Of a stretch of DNA of 46,802 bases, positions 33,146 through 40,423 are shown in pieces. Numbering within the stretch: the stretch's first letter is position 1; every line of letters starts with the position of its first letter. Both the position numbers and the translations under genes were made by a program. This DNA is from Lysobacteraceae bacterium (GTDB lineage: Bacteria > Pseudomonadota > Gammaproteobacteria > Xanthomonadales > Rhodanobacteraceae), in assembly GCA_018970895.1 (NCBI GenBank), contig JAGWVM010000008.1, positions 1-46,802 on the forward strand. Reading direction: 5' to 3'. The notes under the pieces are model-generated. The model saw only the letters and a program-made list of their open reading frames with translations, was not told where the DNA came from and made no database searches.

Positions 33146-33480
33146 CAGAACTCGTCCCCGGGCGGATCTTCCTCGGCACCGCCGTCAATCGGTGGCGGAA
33201 GCGCCGCGGGCTGGAGTGTGGCGCGGATTGTGGCCGGCAGGCCATATTCCTGCTGCGGGTGGCGCCTCAATGCGGTCGTCGCGCTGCAGGGGGTGATGCC
33301 GTAAATCGCCGATCCTCCATAGAAAACTGCCGGCAGCAACTCGCCGCGGAACAATGGTTCGATTTGGAGCATCCTGTTGCCGAAGCGCTCTATCTCGGCG
33401 ATGCGGCCGATGAGGGAAGTGTGCCCGAAAAGCTCAACGATCGCGTAATCGCCGGGCGGTAGCGTGGTGTCGTCGCTCAT
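33145..33480 (-). CDS. Conserved phage protein, small beta-barrel type
   Basis: A 111-residue protein with DYAIVELFGHTSLIGRIAEI and LQIEPLFRGELLPAVFYGGS, a beta-strand pattern seen in many short phage proteins, then a variable charged tail (PPPIDGGAEEDPPGDEF). Overlaps both neighbours. Function unknown. Confidence 0.7.
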   Translation of the reverse strand: MSDDTTLPPGDYAIVELFGHTSLIGRIAEIERFGNRMLQIEPLFRGELLPAVFYGGSAIYGITPCSATTALRRHPQQEYGLPATIRATLQPAALPPPIDGGAEEDPPGDEF

Positions 33481-35120
33481 TCCTCGCCCTCGTCCTCGCC
33501 GTCGGGATCGCCTTCGCCGACGTCGTCGTTATCAGGGTCCGCGATGATGGGGCCCGGGGCGCCGAAGTGGGCGGCGTCGGGGCGCCAGTCGCGGGCTTTG
33601 TCGGCGAGGAGTTCGCGCAGGGCCTTGGCGGTAGCAGTTTTCTTGGGGGTGAGGCCGGCGGCCTCGGCGGCCTGGCGCAGCTCATCGGCGGGGACGTGGG
33701 CGAGGAACTCGGCGGTGTCGAAACGGGGCAGCAGCTCGGCGGCGTTGACGAGGGTGCCGGCCCATTCCGCGGCCTCGCCGCTGCCGGGGGCGTAAGTGGT
33801 GGCGTCGGGTCCGGTGAACTCGAAGATGGTGGCGAGCAGCTCGTGCAGCAGCTCGTGCGCCAGATCGTCGGTGAGCGGCGCGACGGTGCCGCCCGGGGTC
33901 AGCAGCCGGGCGGCGAGCGCGTCGAACCGCTGATGCTGCCGCATGCCCTCCGCGTAGAAGCCGCCGCGGACCGCGACATTGTTCGCGGCGAAGGCGAAGA
34001 TGACGAGCTTGGCCAGGTCCTCCCACGGCAGCGCGCGTTGGGCGAGACGTTGCCGGAGCGCATTGGTCTTTGCCTTTGCGATCATCGCGAGGCCGGCCCT
34101 GCTGATGCCGCGCTTCTGGGTTTCCTCCGCGGTGGGCTGGCCCTCCCCAGGCGCGGCGGCTTCCTTTGCGGCGGCGGATGATTTTGCCGGAGCGGGCTTC
34201 GGTTTGAAGTAATAACGTTCCACGCGACCATCGGGCTTGAGCATGATGCGCTCGGCGTAGCCGCGCTTCATGCGGGCCTCGGCGCCGTAGGTCTGGGTGA
34301 AGCCTTTCGGGTCCGCGATGGTGTTCCATTTGTCGCGCTCGGCGCGGGCGACGTTTTCCTTGGGCGCGCGGCGGGTGATCTCGTCGTCGATCGCGGCGGT
34401 CTGGAGCTTGATGAAGCGGTCGAACTCGTTGGTGGTGAAGCGGCGCGGATCGTCCGGCTGCGCCCAGAGGTCTTCGTCCCAGGCGAGCTTGGATTTCTCG
34501 ATGTCGAAGATGGCGTCGGCGCGGTTGGCGCGGCGGGTTTCGATCTCGGCGGCGATGCTGTGCCAGGATTCGTGCTCGGGCGAGGTTTTGAGGTAGCGCT
34601 TCGCGGCCTTTTCCAGCTTCGTTTCGCCGGCCTGCATCATCACTGTGGCGACACGAACGCCCGGCGGGCCCCAGGCGTCCACGAGGTCCAGCACCGCCGC
34701 CGGCAGCTTCGCCAGACGCTCCAGCCGCAGCGCCTCGCGCGGGGTGAGGCCGAGGGCGTTCTGCGCGCGGTGCATCGCGATGCCCTGCTCGCGCATGCGG
34801 CGGAAGGCGCGCCACTGGTCGGCGAGCGTCATCTGCTCGCGGACCGCGTTTTCGACCAGGGCGGCGCCGGTGCGCTCCGCCTCGTCCAGCGCGCGGACAT
34901 AGGCGGGGATGGTGGGCAGGTCCGCGGCGCGCGCGGCGGCGAGGCGGCGGCTGCCGGCGATGACGCGGTAGCGGTTGTCCTCGCGCGTCACCAGGATGGG
35001 CGTGAGGACGCCGAACTCGCGCACGCTGTCTTCCAGCGCCTGTTGCCGAGCCGGATCGATGCGCTTGCGCACCGGGTCCGCCGGCGGGTCGATGAGGGCG
35101 AGGGGGATGTCGTCGGTCAT
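33477..35120 (-). CDS. ParB-like nuclease/partition-fold protein
   Basis: A 547-residue protein. Residues 1-150 form a ParB N-terminal domain: DSVREFGVLTPILV, the nucleotide-binding box GSRR (56-59, usually GERR), and ENAVREQMT (90-98), which matches the ENxxR box of ParB CTP clamps. A HTH follows (RAQNALGLTPREALRLERLA). The remaining 400 residues are helical and charged, unlike chromosomal ParB (about 290 residues), and end in a D/E-rich tail. No ParA is encoded. Possible roles are partition, transcription regulation or DNA clamp; the leftward operon context favours DNA metabolism. Confidence 0.82.
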   Translation of the reverse strand: MTDDIPLALIDPPADPVRKRIDPARQQALEDSVREFGVLTPILVTREDNRYRVIAGSRRLAAARAADLPTIPAYVRALDEAERTGAALVENAVREQMTLADQWRAFRRMREQGIAMHRAQNALGLTPREALRLERLAKLPAAVLDLVDAWGPPGVRVATVMMQAGETKLEKAAKRYLKTSPEHESWHSIAAEIETRRANRADAIFDIEKSKLAWDEDLWAQPDDPRRFTTNEFDRFIKLQTAAIDDEITRRAPKENVARAERDKWNTIADPKGFTQTYGAEARMKRGYAERIMLKPDGRVERYYFKPKPAPAKSSAAAKEAAAPGEGQPTAEETQKRGISRAGLAMIAKAKTNALRQRLAQRALPWEDLAKLVIFAFAANNVAVRGGFYAEGMRQHQRFDALAARLLTPGGTVAPLTDDLAHELLHELLATIFEFTGPDATTYAPGSGEAAEWAGTLVNAAELLPRFDTAEFLAHVPADELRQAAEAAGLTPKKTATAKALRELLADKARDWRPDAAHFGAPGPIIADPDNDDVGEGDPDGEDEGEE

Positions 35121-35434
35121 GGAATGAACCTGTTATTGTCGACCATCGTGGCGTTGATGGTGTCGGGTTTAGCGCCGATCACGGTCGCCAGCTCGTCGCA
35201 CAGGGCGGAGATCCGCTGGTCGTATGGTGTCATGACCATCTGCGCGTGGAGGAGCGTCAGGGCGGCTCGCGCGCCGCTCCATTGGTCGCCGGGACCGGCT
35301 AGATGCAGATCGGTCGGGCGATCACCTTGCTCGTGGATGCGGACCACAGCGACGAAGTGTTCGGGCCATCGAGTGACGAAAACCTTTGCTGCTGCGTTGA
35401 ACGCGATGCGCTCGGCTGAAACGTCGTCGGTCAT
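35117..35434 (-). CDS. Hypothetical protein
   Basis: A 105-residue soluble protein: DVSAERIAFNAAAKVFVTRW, PTDLHLAGPGDQWSGARAAL, ending DNNRFIP. Mixed alpha and beta pattern. It overlaps the ParB-like gene by 4 bases and the next gene upstream likewise. No family recognised. Confidence 0.6.
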   Translation of the reverse strand: MTDDVSAERIAFNAAAKVFVTRWPEHFVAVVRIHEQGDRPTDLHLAGPGDQWSGARAALTLLHAQMVMTPYDQRISALCDELATVIGAKPDTINATMVDNNRFIP

Positions 35435-35664
35435 GGGGTTTCCTCGTAACGGGGGGCGATTTCGCGCAGGCGGTTCGCGGCGCGGGTGATGAACTGGGTA
35501 ACGTCCGAGACGTGATCGGCGAGTTCCAGAACGTCCTGGGCGCGGGCCTTCGGGTGCATCAGCGTGTCACCGGCCGTTCGTTCGAGGACCTGCAGCATGC
35601 CGGCGCCGATGCGAAGGTCGCGGGCGATGGTGAGCGCGGTCTGGATGCGGTCGATCGGCATCAT
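35431..35664 (-). CDS. Small helical hypothetical protein
   Basis: 77 residues, nearly all helical (IDRIQTALTIARDLRIGAGM, then ALELADHV-type heptads: ARAQDVLELADHVSDVTQFI). Two adjacent ATG codons; the first is annotated. Overlaps both neighbours. Function unknown. Confidence 0.6.
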   Translation of the reverse strand: MMPIDRIQTALTIARDLRIGAGMLQVLERTAGDTLMHPKARAQDVLELADHVSDVTQFITRAANRLREIAPRYEETP

Positions 35665-35957
35665 GCGGCTCCCGGAACGAGATGGGGGATGGGGCGGCCT
35701 CGCCGGCGCGGCATGGGGATGACGCGGCCGGCGGCGATGGCGCGGGCGATGGCCGCGGCGCGGGCATCCGCGGCCTGGCGCGCGCGGGCGGCTTCCAGCT
35801 CCGCGAGTTCCGCGTCCTCGCGGCCGCTGTCGGCGATGCTGTCGAGTGCCCGTTGCAGGCGCAGGGCCTCGGCGATGGCGATGTCGAACAGGCGCGCGCG
35901 GTGCGGCAGCGGCTCGCTGTCGCGCAGCTGGGCGAGCAGGGGGACGAGGGAGGTCAT
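35661..35957 (-). CDS. Coiled-coil hypothetical protein
   Basis: 98 residues with two helices: EPLPHRARLFDIAIAEALRL and a long Ala/Glu/Arg heptad stretch (AELEAARARQAADARAAAIA), then a basic end (IPMPRRRGRPI) that could touch DNA. Overlaps its neighbours in the leftward operon. No family recognised. Confidence 0.6.
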   Translation of the reverse strand: MTSLVPLLAQLRDSEPLPHRARLFDIAIAEALRLQRALDSIADSGREDAELAELEAARARQAADARAAAIARAIAAGRVIPMPRRRGRPIPHLVPGAA

Positions 35958-36196
35958 GTGGGAGGAAGGCGGCTAGGCCGCGCAGCGGCAAGGTGTTGAG
36001 CGCGAGCGGCGCGAGCGGCGTCCTCGGAGGGCATGACGTTTGAGAGGGCCTGCGGCGTTGATGTCCAGCCTTTGGCGTAACGACGAAGGTATTTGCCATT
36101 ACGCAACCGATGCACCGGCTGCACGCCGCTGTTGTTCCATACAAAGCCGTGAACGGCGAGCGGCGCGGCCGTGAGGCGAGAAAATGGAAGGCTCAT
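35954..36196 (-). CDS. Hypothetical protein
   Basis: 80 residues: MSLPFSRLTAAPLAVHGFVW, HRLRNGKYLRRYAKGWTSTP, ending in a helical Ala/Arg tail. The middle reads like a short strand-turn-helix nucleic-acid-binding motif, but this is weak. Overlaps both neighbours by 4 bases. Confidence 0.6.
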   Translation of the reverse strand: MSLPFSRLTAAPLAVHGFVWNNSGVQPVHRLRNGKYLRRYAKGWTSTPQALSNVMPSEDAARAARAQHLAAARPSRLPPT

Positions 36197-36420
36197 GGCG
36201 CGGCGCCGATCGGCAGGAAGTCGCCAGCGGGGCGGATGGAGGTGACGGTGTGCTCCAGGCAGTGCACGCGGCCGTAACGATCCTTCCATTCCGCGACGAT
36301 GGTGGCGCGGACGAGCGGGCGGCCGAACGCCTGGCGGACGGCCATCTCGCGCGGGGCGACGGCGTGGCGCACGAGGCCGTGATGGACGACGGGCGGGGCA
36401 GCTGGGCTGTCGAGCGGCAT
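36193..36420 (-). CDS. Hypothetical protein
   Basis: 75 residues from the ATG at 36420 (an upstream start at 36468 would lie deep in the preceding gene). Mostly beta pattern: RQAFGRPLVRATIVAEWKDR and HCLEHTVTSIRPAGDFLPIG. No family recognised. Confidence 0.6.
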   Translation of the reverse strand: MPLDSPAAPPVVHHGLVRHAVAPREMAVRQAFGRPLVRATIVAEWKDRYGRVHCLEHTVTSIRPAGDFLPIGAAP

Positions 36421-36641
36421 CACTCGGCCTCCGACGGCCGGACGCGGATGGGCCTGCACGCGGCCCATAGCGACCGACGGTATTCATCGGGGTCTTCGCC
36501 GCTGCGGGCACAGTGAGCTTCCGTCAGCAGGCGCCAGACCTGGGTGCCGGCGCCCAGTAGGTAGGCGACCCAGCCGTCGTCAACGATGCGGCCGAGGATG
36601 TAATCGACGGCACGGGCATCGGGGGTTCTGTCGTCGGGCAT
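36420..36641 (-). CDS. First gene of the leftward operon, hypothetical
   Basis: 73 residues: ARAVDYILGRIVDDGWVAYL, WRLLTEAHCARSGEDPDEYR, then a short tail. Helical. It takes the place of lambda N as the first gene under the leftward operators, but has no arginine-rich N-terminus, so there is no sequence support for an antiterminator role. Confidence 0.62.
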   Translation of the reverse strand: MPDDRTPDARAVDYILGRIVDDGWVAYLLGAGTQVWRLLTEAHCARSGEDPDEYRRSLWAACRPIRVRPSEAE

Positions 36642-36670
36642 TCGTGCCTCCGGGGTTCGGAGGCGCACCG

Positions 36671-36687
36671 TGTCACGGGATTTGACG
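36671..36687. promoter_or_regulatory. Left operator 1
   Basis: TGTCACGGGATTTGACG: TGTCA-N7-TGACG, half-sites matching the other three operators. Its centre is 20 bases, about two helical turns, from left operator 2, so bound dimers would lie on one DNA face. Confidence 0.6.
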
Positions 36688-36690
36688 TGA

Positions 36691-36707
36691 TGTCAAGAGA
36701 GTTGACA
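36691..36707. promoter_or_regulatory. Left operator 2 with embedded -35
   Basis: TGTCAAGAGAGTTGACA: perfect 6-bp arms around GAGAG. Read leftward, the arm gives TTGACA, a consensus -35 for the operon starting at 36641; a matching -10 is not clear. This is the best of the four copies. Confidence 0.75.
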
Positions 36708-36721
36708 GACCTGGGGTGACG

Positions 36722-37027
36722 TCAGGGGCCGGGCGTCACCCAGACGTGCCAGGTGCCCTGGCCGTTGACTTCCAGGAAAAACGTGCCGCCTCGATTCTCA
36801 TAGGATGACGCGGTGCCGGCCCTGTGGATCATCGCGAGGTCGGTCGATTGATTGCTGGCGACGCTCATGACCAGCACACGGGTATCGTCGCTGCCGGTGA
36901 AGTGGAGCGTCCATGGTCCCGGCATGGTGAACGGCGGCAGATTCCTCGCGCCCTCGCCCGTCCAGTCCGTCGGCGACGCCGCGGCGGCGAGAACAAGAAC
37001 AGCGGCGGCGGCGAGGGTGGTTTTCAT
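36722..37027 (-). CDS. Secreted protein in the rex position (candidate moron)
   Basis: A 101-residue protein with a signal peptide (MKTTLAAAAVLVLAAAA) and a mature part of about 80 residues that is beta-rich (GPWTLHFTGSDDTRVLVMSV, GTFFLEVNGQGTWHVWVTPG). It overlaps the repressor stop by 4 bases, so it should be transcribed with the repressor in the lysogen. Export and lysogenic expression suggest a host-modifying or superinfection-exclusion role; not shown by sequence. Confidence 0.7.
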   Translation of the reverse strand: MKTTLAAAAVLVLAAAASPTDWTGEGARNLPPFTMPGPWTLHFTGSDDTRVLVMSVASNQSTDLAMIHRAGTASSYENRGGTFFLEVNGQGTWHVWVTPGP

Positions 37028-37479
37028 GACTTCGCCGGCCGAGCATGCGCCGGCGTCGGCTTGTCATGCAAGACGCGCGGCGCCGGGCCACGCGGGACGG
37101 CGCCGGGGCGGCGCGCGGCACGAATCCCAGGCTGGCGCTCGATTTGCATCGGCCATTCGGCGATGGGCGCGTTGACGACGGCGCCGAGCGAAGCCGCTTT
37201 TTCGCGCAGGCGTTCGGCCAGGTCATAGTCCACGCGCGCCAGTTGGCCGAGATAGATCCAGTCGGTCGGGATGCCGAATTCCAGGTAGAGCCGCACCATG
37301 GCGCGGGGGTCCGGCAGGCGGCCGGCCTCCCAGTTCGCGAGCTGTGTGCGCGTGGCGCCGATTCGCTGGGCAAACCACGCCTGGTTGAGCGAGCCCTTGG
37401 CATCCCACGCCTCGCGGACCGCGCGCAGGCGGCGGCCGGCCATGACGTCGATCTCGGAAGCAGGCGGCTTGCGGGGCAT
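37024..37479 (-). CDS. Phage repressor (XRE-type)
   Basis: A 151-residue protein with an XRE HTH: LNQAWFAQRIGATRTQLANW then EAGRLPDPRAMVRLYLEF. After residue 80 there is a helical segment and then a long basic Pro/Arg tail. There is no S24/LexA-type peptidase domain, so cleavage under SOS is not expected. Position, orientation and flanking operators make it the immunity repressor (cI analogue). Confidence 0.8.
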   Translation of the reverse strand: MPRKPPASEIDVMAGRRLRAVREAWDAKGSLNQAWFAQRIGATRTQLANWEAGRLPDPRAMVRLYLEFGIPTDWIYLGQLARVDYDLAERLREKAASLGAVVNAPIAEWPMQIERQPGIRAARRPGAVPRGPAPRVLHDKPTPAHARPAKS

Positions 37480-37536
37480 GGGGCGAGGATGGCGGTGATG
37501 CCGCGCCGCGGCACGTCAGCTGTTGGCGCGCGAGAA

Positions 37537-37553
37537 TGTCATGAGAGTTGACA
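37537..37553. promoter_or_regulatory. Right operator 1 with embedded -35
   Basis: TGTCATGAGAGTTGACA: one mismatch from the perfect form of left operator 2. The right arm TTGACA (37548-37553) is a consensus -35 for the rightward promoter; a -10 17 bases on would fall at 37571-37576. Confidence 0.72.
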
Positions 37554-37572
37554 TTCGTCGTGGCGGCGGCGC

Positions 37573-37782
37573 ATGCTTGATGTCATGGGAGTTGACGAGG
37601 TCATCGAGCTTCTGGGCGGCGACCAGGCGGCGGCCGACCGGCTGGGGCTGGGGCGCACTGCGATCGTGATGTGGCGCGCGAACGGGCGCATGCCGCTGCG
37701 GCATGTCGAGCGCGTCGCCGGCGAGCTGGGGCTGCCGGTCGAGACCGTGCTGCAGGCGACGAAGCGGCGGGCGGCGGCATGA
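37573..37782 (+). CDS. Cro-like HTH protein
   Basis: Up to 69 residues, with a small HTH: VIELLGGDQAAADRLGLGRT followed by AIVMWRANGRMPLRHVERVA. It is divergent from the repressor, as Cro is. ATGs at 37573 and 37585 are both possible. If the -35 at 37548 is used, transcription would begin near 37583, making the second ATG nearly leaderless. The gene overlaps right operator 2. Confidence 0.75.
   Translation: MLDVMGVDEVIELLGGDQAAADRLGLGRTAIVMWRANGRMPLRHVERVAGELGLPVETVLQATKRRAAA
37581..37597. promoter_or_regulatory. Right operator 2, over the cro-like start
   Basis: TGTCATGGGAGTTGACG: the same spacing as the other copies with two changes from the perfect form. It covers the second ATG of the Cro-like gene (37585), so occupancy would block early rightward transcription. 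Confidence 0.6.
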
Positions 37783-37832
37783 GCGGGAAGGTGCGCCCGT
37801 CCCGCCTCGCCGTCACGCGGAAGCGGTCCGCG

Positions 37833-38363
37833 TCAGTTGCCGAGCGGGCGCAGGGCGGTGAAGCGGACCTCGTATTCCGGTTGCTCCACCGAGCCGCTGT
37901 TGGTCAGGCTCATTTCCTCGAGGCAGGCGCCGCCGCTGCCGGGAACGAAGGCCGCGTCAAACTGGACGGCCTGGCCTATCCGCATGGCGGCGGCCGTCGC
38001 GAACAACGGGCTGCCGACGGGGATCAGCGTGTGATCGATCGCCTCGCCGAACGCGTTGTTGGTGGTCTGCAGCGTGATGTTGTCGGCGATTTTCACCACC
38101 AGCACGCCTTTGCCGCCGTCGGCGGTGTCGAGGGTGTCCACCGTGCCGGTCCAGCCGGACGCGGTGTTGTGCGTCGGCGCCAGGACCCGGCATTGCGCGG
38201 CCGTGCGTCCCGCGAGGATGCCGCCCTTCTGCATGTCGTTGGCCGCGCCGTTCCATTTCGCGAGCGCGTCATTGGCGGCGGCGATGAAGCTGGCCTCCGT
38301 CGCCGGCATGCCGGCATCCGCGGCGATCAGCAGAAGGCAGGCAGCGATCAGAAATCGTTTCAT
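37833..38363 (-). CDS. Secreted protein, reverse-strand moron
   Basis: A 176-residue protein with a signal peptide (MKRFLIAACLLLIAADAG). The mature part ends in a module I have seen in other secreted bacterial proteins: VKIADNITLQTTNNAFGEAI, DHTLIPVGSPLFATAAAMRI, LEEMSLTNSGSVEQPEYEVR. It lies against the direction of the rightward operon, between the Cro-like gene and the next forward gene, and must have its own promoter (38364-38419). Likely expressed in the lysogen. Confidence 0.72.
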   Translation of the reverse strand: MKRFLIAACLLLIAADAGMPATEASFIAAANDALAKWNGAANDMQKGGILAGRTAAQCRVLAPTHNTASGWTGTVDTLDTADGGKGVLVVKIADNITLQTTNNAFGEAIDHTLIPVGSPLFATAAAMRIGQAVQFDAAFVPGSGGACLEEMSLTNSGSVEQPEYEVRFTALRPLGN

Positions 38364-38419
38364 GGGCACCTCCGCCGGCAGCATGCGCTGGCCGGCGCCG
38401 CGTGTCACGGGGGCGCGTG

Positions 38420-38845
38420 ATGGTGTGGCCGAAGGGCAGGCGGCACACGGACGAGACGCGGCGCAAGATTTCGGCCGCCACCGTCGCCGCGATGGCGAAC
38501 CCGGTGGTCTTGGCGCGCCTCTCCGCGGCGAGCAACGCGGCATGGGCGAACCCCGTGGTGCGGGAGCGCATGCTAACCGCTAGCCGCTCGGCCTCGGCTG
38601 ATCCCAAAAACCGCGCGCGGATGTCGGAGGCCCAGCGGCGGCGATATGGGTGGGGCGAGGCCGACGAAAAGGCCGCCGTCGAGCATGCGGGCATGGCGTT
38701 CGACGGCGTCCTGGCGACGCCGCGCGCCATCGCGATCTCTGCGAGCGCCTGGGGAACGGCGGCGACGTTGGATGCCGTGAACGCACATCGCCGCGCCAAC
38801 GGCGAGGATGTGTTCGTGCTCGCCGATCGGAAGGCGGAACGATGA
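38420..38845 (+). CDS. NUMOD3-like DNA-binding protein
   Basis: A 141-residue basic protein. Residues 5-75 contain GRRHTDETRRKISAATVAAM and two related repeats (NPVVLARLSAASNAAW, NPVVRERMLTASRSA), the pattern of nuclease-associated NUMOD3 modules. No GIY-YIG or HNH motif is present, so it is probably DNA-binding only. Start ATG 38420; a GTG at 38402 in the same frame is possible. Confidence 0.65.
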   Translation: MVWPKGRRHTDETRRKISAATVAAMANPVVLARLSAASNAAWANPVVRERMLTASRSASADPKNRARMSEAQRRRYGWGEADEKAAVEHAGMAFDGVLATPRAIAISASAWGTAATLDAVNAHRRANGEDVFVLADRKAER

Positions 38846-39105
38846 CCGGGGCGCTGTCGGTGCGCGACATGGTGCGGCTGATGGGCGGACCCGTCGCGGT
38901 GGCGCGGCTGTGCGGCGTCGGCGCGAGCGTGGTGGGGAACTGGATGGCGCGCGGAGGGGTGCCGGCGCGATACATGCCGATTGTCGCGGAAGCGTTCGCG
39001 GCGCTGCCCGGCGTCGTCGTGGCGGGCGTGGCCCTCCCCAGGCGCGGCGGGGCTTCCTTTCGGGGGCGAGATGATTTGTCCACGGCAGCGGAGCCGGCCG
39101 GGTGA
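38842..39105 (+). CDS. Small HTH protein
   Basis: 87 residues. Residues 8-50 (DMVRLMGGPVAVARLCGVGA then SVVGNWMARGGVPARYMPIV) are a compact HTH resembling Cro/CII-like phage regulators, followed by a flexible Gly/Arg tail. Overlaps both neighbours by 4 bases. Confidence 0.68.
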   Translation: MTGALSVRDMVRLMGGPVAVARLCGVGASVVGNWMARGGVPARYMPIVAEAFAALPGVVVAGVALPRRGGASFRGRDDLSTAAEPAG

Positions 39106-39320
39106 TCGGGACGGCGATGAGCATGGGCTGCGCCGCGGGCGTCGTGCTGGTGCTGTTCGGCTGGAACCTCATCTGGTGCGCGGGCGCGGCCCTCGTGCTG
39201 GGCTGGACGAATGCCGCGGGCGTGGTGGCGTTCCTGGCCTGGCGGTCGCTGGCGTTGGGCCTGCCGGTCGCCGTGGTGGCCGGCCTCGTCGCGATCTGGG
39301 CGGCGGCGCATGAACGCTAA
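39102..39320 (+). CDS. Two-TM small membrane protein
   Basis: 72 residues from a GTG, with two or three hydrophobic segments (CAAGVVLVLFGWNLIW, GAALVLGWTNAAGVVAFLAW, LGLPVAVVAGLVAIWAAA) and almost no loops. Function unknown; small membrane proteins in early operons sometimes act in exclusion. Overlaps both neighbours. Confidence 0.6.
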   Translation: MIGTAMSMGCAAGVVLVLFGWNLIWCAGAALVLGWTNAAGVVAFLAWRSLALGLPVAVVAGLVAIWAAAHER

Positions 39321-39756
39321 CGCGCTGAAGACACATTTCAAGCTCGATATCGGCGACGCCGGAGGGCTCGATGCCGCGGCATCCATTCCGGATGTGCGCG
39401 TGGCGCGGTCACAGCTGGCGGCGTATGGCGACATCAACCAGCCGGACCGGCTGGCGCCGGTGGACGTGGTGCTCGCGGTCGAGAGAATCACCGGCAATCC
39501 GCGTGTGGTGGCGCACATGGCGGCCGAGCTCGGCTACCGGCTGCAGCGCGTGGAGCTGCCGGATACCGGTGAGCTGTCGCAGGCGCTGGCGGAACTGGCG
39601 CGCGACGAGGGCGCGCTGTTCGCGGAACTGGTGCCGTACGTGAACCGCGACATGGTCATTCCGGAAAAGCAACGCGCCGGCGCCATGACGTTGCTGCGTC
39701 GGCTGGTGATCGCGGCGCAGGCGATCGAAACAATCCTCGCGCCGAAGGTGCTGTGA
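39310..39756 (+). CDS. CII-like phage regulatory protein
   Basis: A 148-residue protein whose first 90 residues follow the CII (CP76-type) pattern: RVARSQLAAYGDINQPDRLA then PVDVVLAVERITGNPRVVAH and MAAELGYRLQRV. The second half is helical (RAGAMTLLRRLVIAAQAIET). In other phages such proteins activate repressor and integrase transcription. A start at 39310 is preceded by the end of the membrane protein. Confidence 0.7.
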   Translation: MNANALKTHFKLDIGDAGGLDAAASIPDVRVARSQLAAYGDINQPDRLAPVDVVLAVERITGNPRVVAHMAAELGYRLQRVELPDTGELSQALAELARDEGALFAELVPYVNRDMVIPEKQRAGAMTLLRRLVIAAQAIETILAPKVL

Positions 39757-39953
39757 TGGAGGTCGTGGTGGCGGGAGAAACGCACGATATCGAGGTGCCG
39801 CCGCTGCCGGCGGCGACATATGACCAGCCGGAATATCGGCGTGAATGGCCGTTGCTGTTGGCGACTCAGAGAGAGAATGCCGTGTTGCTGGTGTTCGCCG
39901 ACGCGGAAATCGCGCGGAGTCGTTTCGACGCCGTCGTGAAGGCGGCGTCATGA
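39756..39953 (+). CDS. Small hypothetical protein
   Basis: 65 residues, starting inside the stop of the CII-like gene (TGATG). Contains VVVAGETHDIEVPPLPAATY and ENAVLLVFADAEIARSRFDA. Function unknown; overlaps the next gene by 4 bases. Confidence 0.55.
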   Translation: MEVVVAGETHDIEVPPLPAATYDQPEYRREWPLLLATQRENAVLLVFADAEIARSRFDAVVKAAS

Positions 39954-40423
39954 CGATGCCGCGCTGGATCACCCGGTGGCTGCTCGCGGCGCTGCTGGCG
40001 ATGGCCGCGCGACGGCCGCCCGATGTCGTGATCGGCGAGCCGGACGACCCCTATCTGCGGCGCTGGTACGTGATTCCTCGGAATCGGGTCTTCAACGCCT
40101 ACTTCCACCACTTCCTTCGCAGCGACGATGACCGCGCGTTGCATGATCACCCGTGGTGCAACGCCTCCATCCTGCTGCGCGGCGATTATATCGAGCATCG
40201 ACCGGGCCGCGCGCCGCGCCTGGTGCGGGAGGGCGGCGTCTATCTGCGCCGCGCCAGCGCCGCGCATCGGGTGGAGCTGATCGCCGGCCGTTCGGTGATG
40301 ACGCTGTTCATCACGGGTCCGAAACAGCGCGAATGGGGGTTTCTGTGTCCCCACGGATGGCGGCACTGGCGGGATTTCACCGCGGGTCCGCGCGGCGAGA
40401 CGATCGAGAAAGGGTGCGGGTGA
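39950..40423 (+). CDS. Cupin-like phage protein
   Basis: A 157-residue protein with the metal-binding cupin pattern: RNRVFNAYFHHFLRSDDDRA then LHDHPWCNASILLRGDYIEH, and RRASAAHRVELIAGRSVMTL. The HDH and later His are candidate metal ligands. The first 25 residues are hydrophobic and could anchor the protein. Substrate unknown; this family is common in phages of Alphaproteobacteria. Confidence 0.7.
   Translation: MTMPRWITRWLLAALLAMAARRPPDVVIGEPDDPYLRRWYVIPRNRVFNAYFHHFLRSDDDRALHDHPWCNASILLRGDYIEHRPGRAPRLVREGGVYLRRASAAHRVELIAGRSVMTLFITGPKQREWGFLCPHGWRHWRDFTAGPRGETIEKGCG

Noticed and set aside
29020..36280. Recurring CGTAACG/CGTTACG heptamer across the leftward operon
   Set aside because: About a dozen copies by eye in the window, only modestly above rough expectation, mostly encoding D-R-Y or stop-adjacent codons; a proper count would be needed to claim a functional motif.
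37815..37833. Inverted repeat ACGCGG/CCGCGT as a bidirectional terminator between the Cro-like gene and the moron
   Set aside because: Stem of 6 bp and no T-run on either strand.
38403..38419. Fifth operator copy (TGTCACGGG)
   Set aside because: Has the left half-site only; no TTGAC partner at the right spacing.
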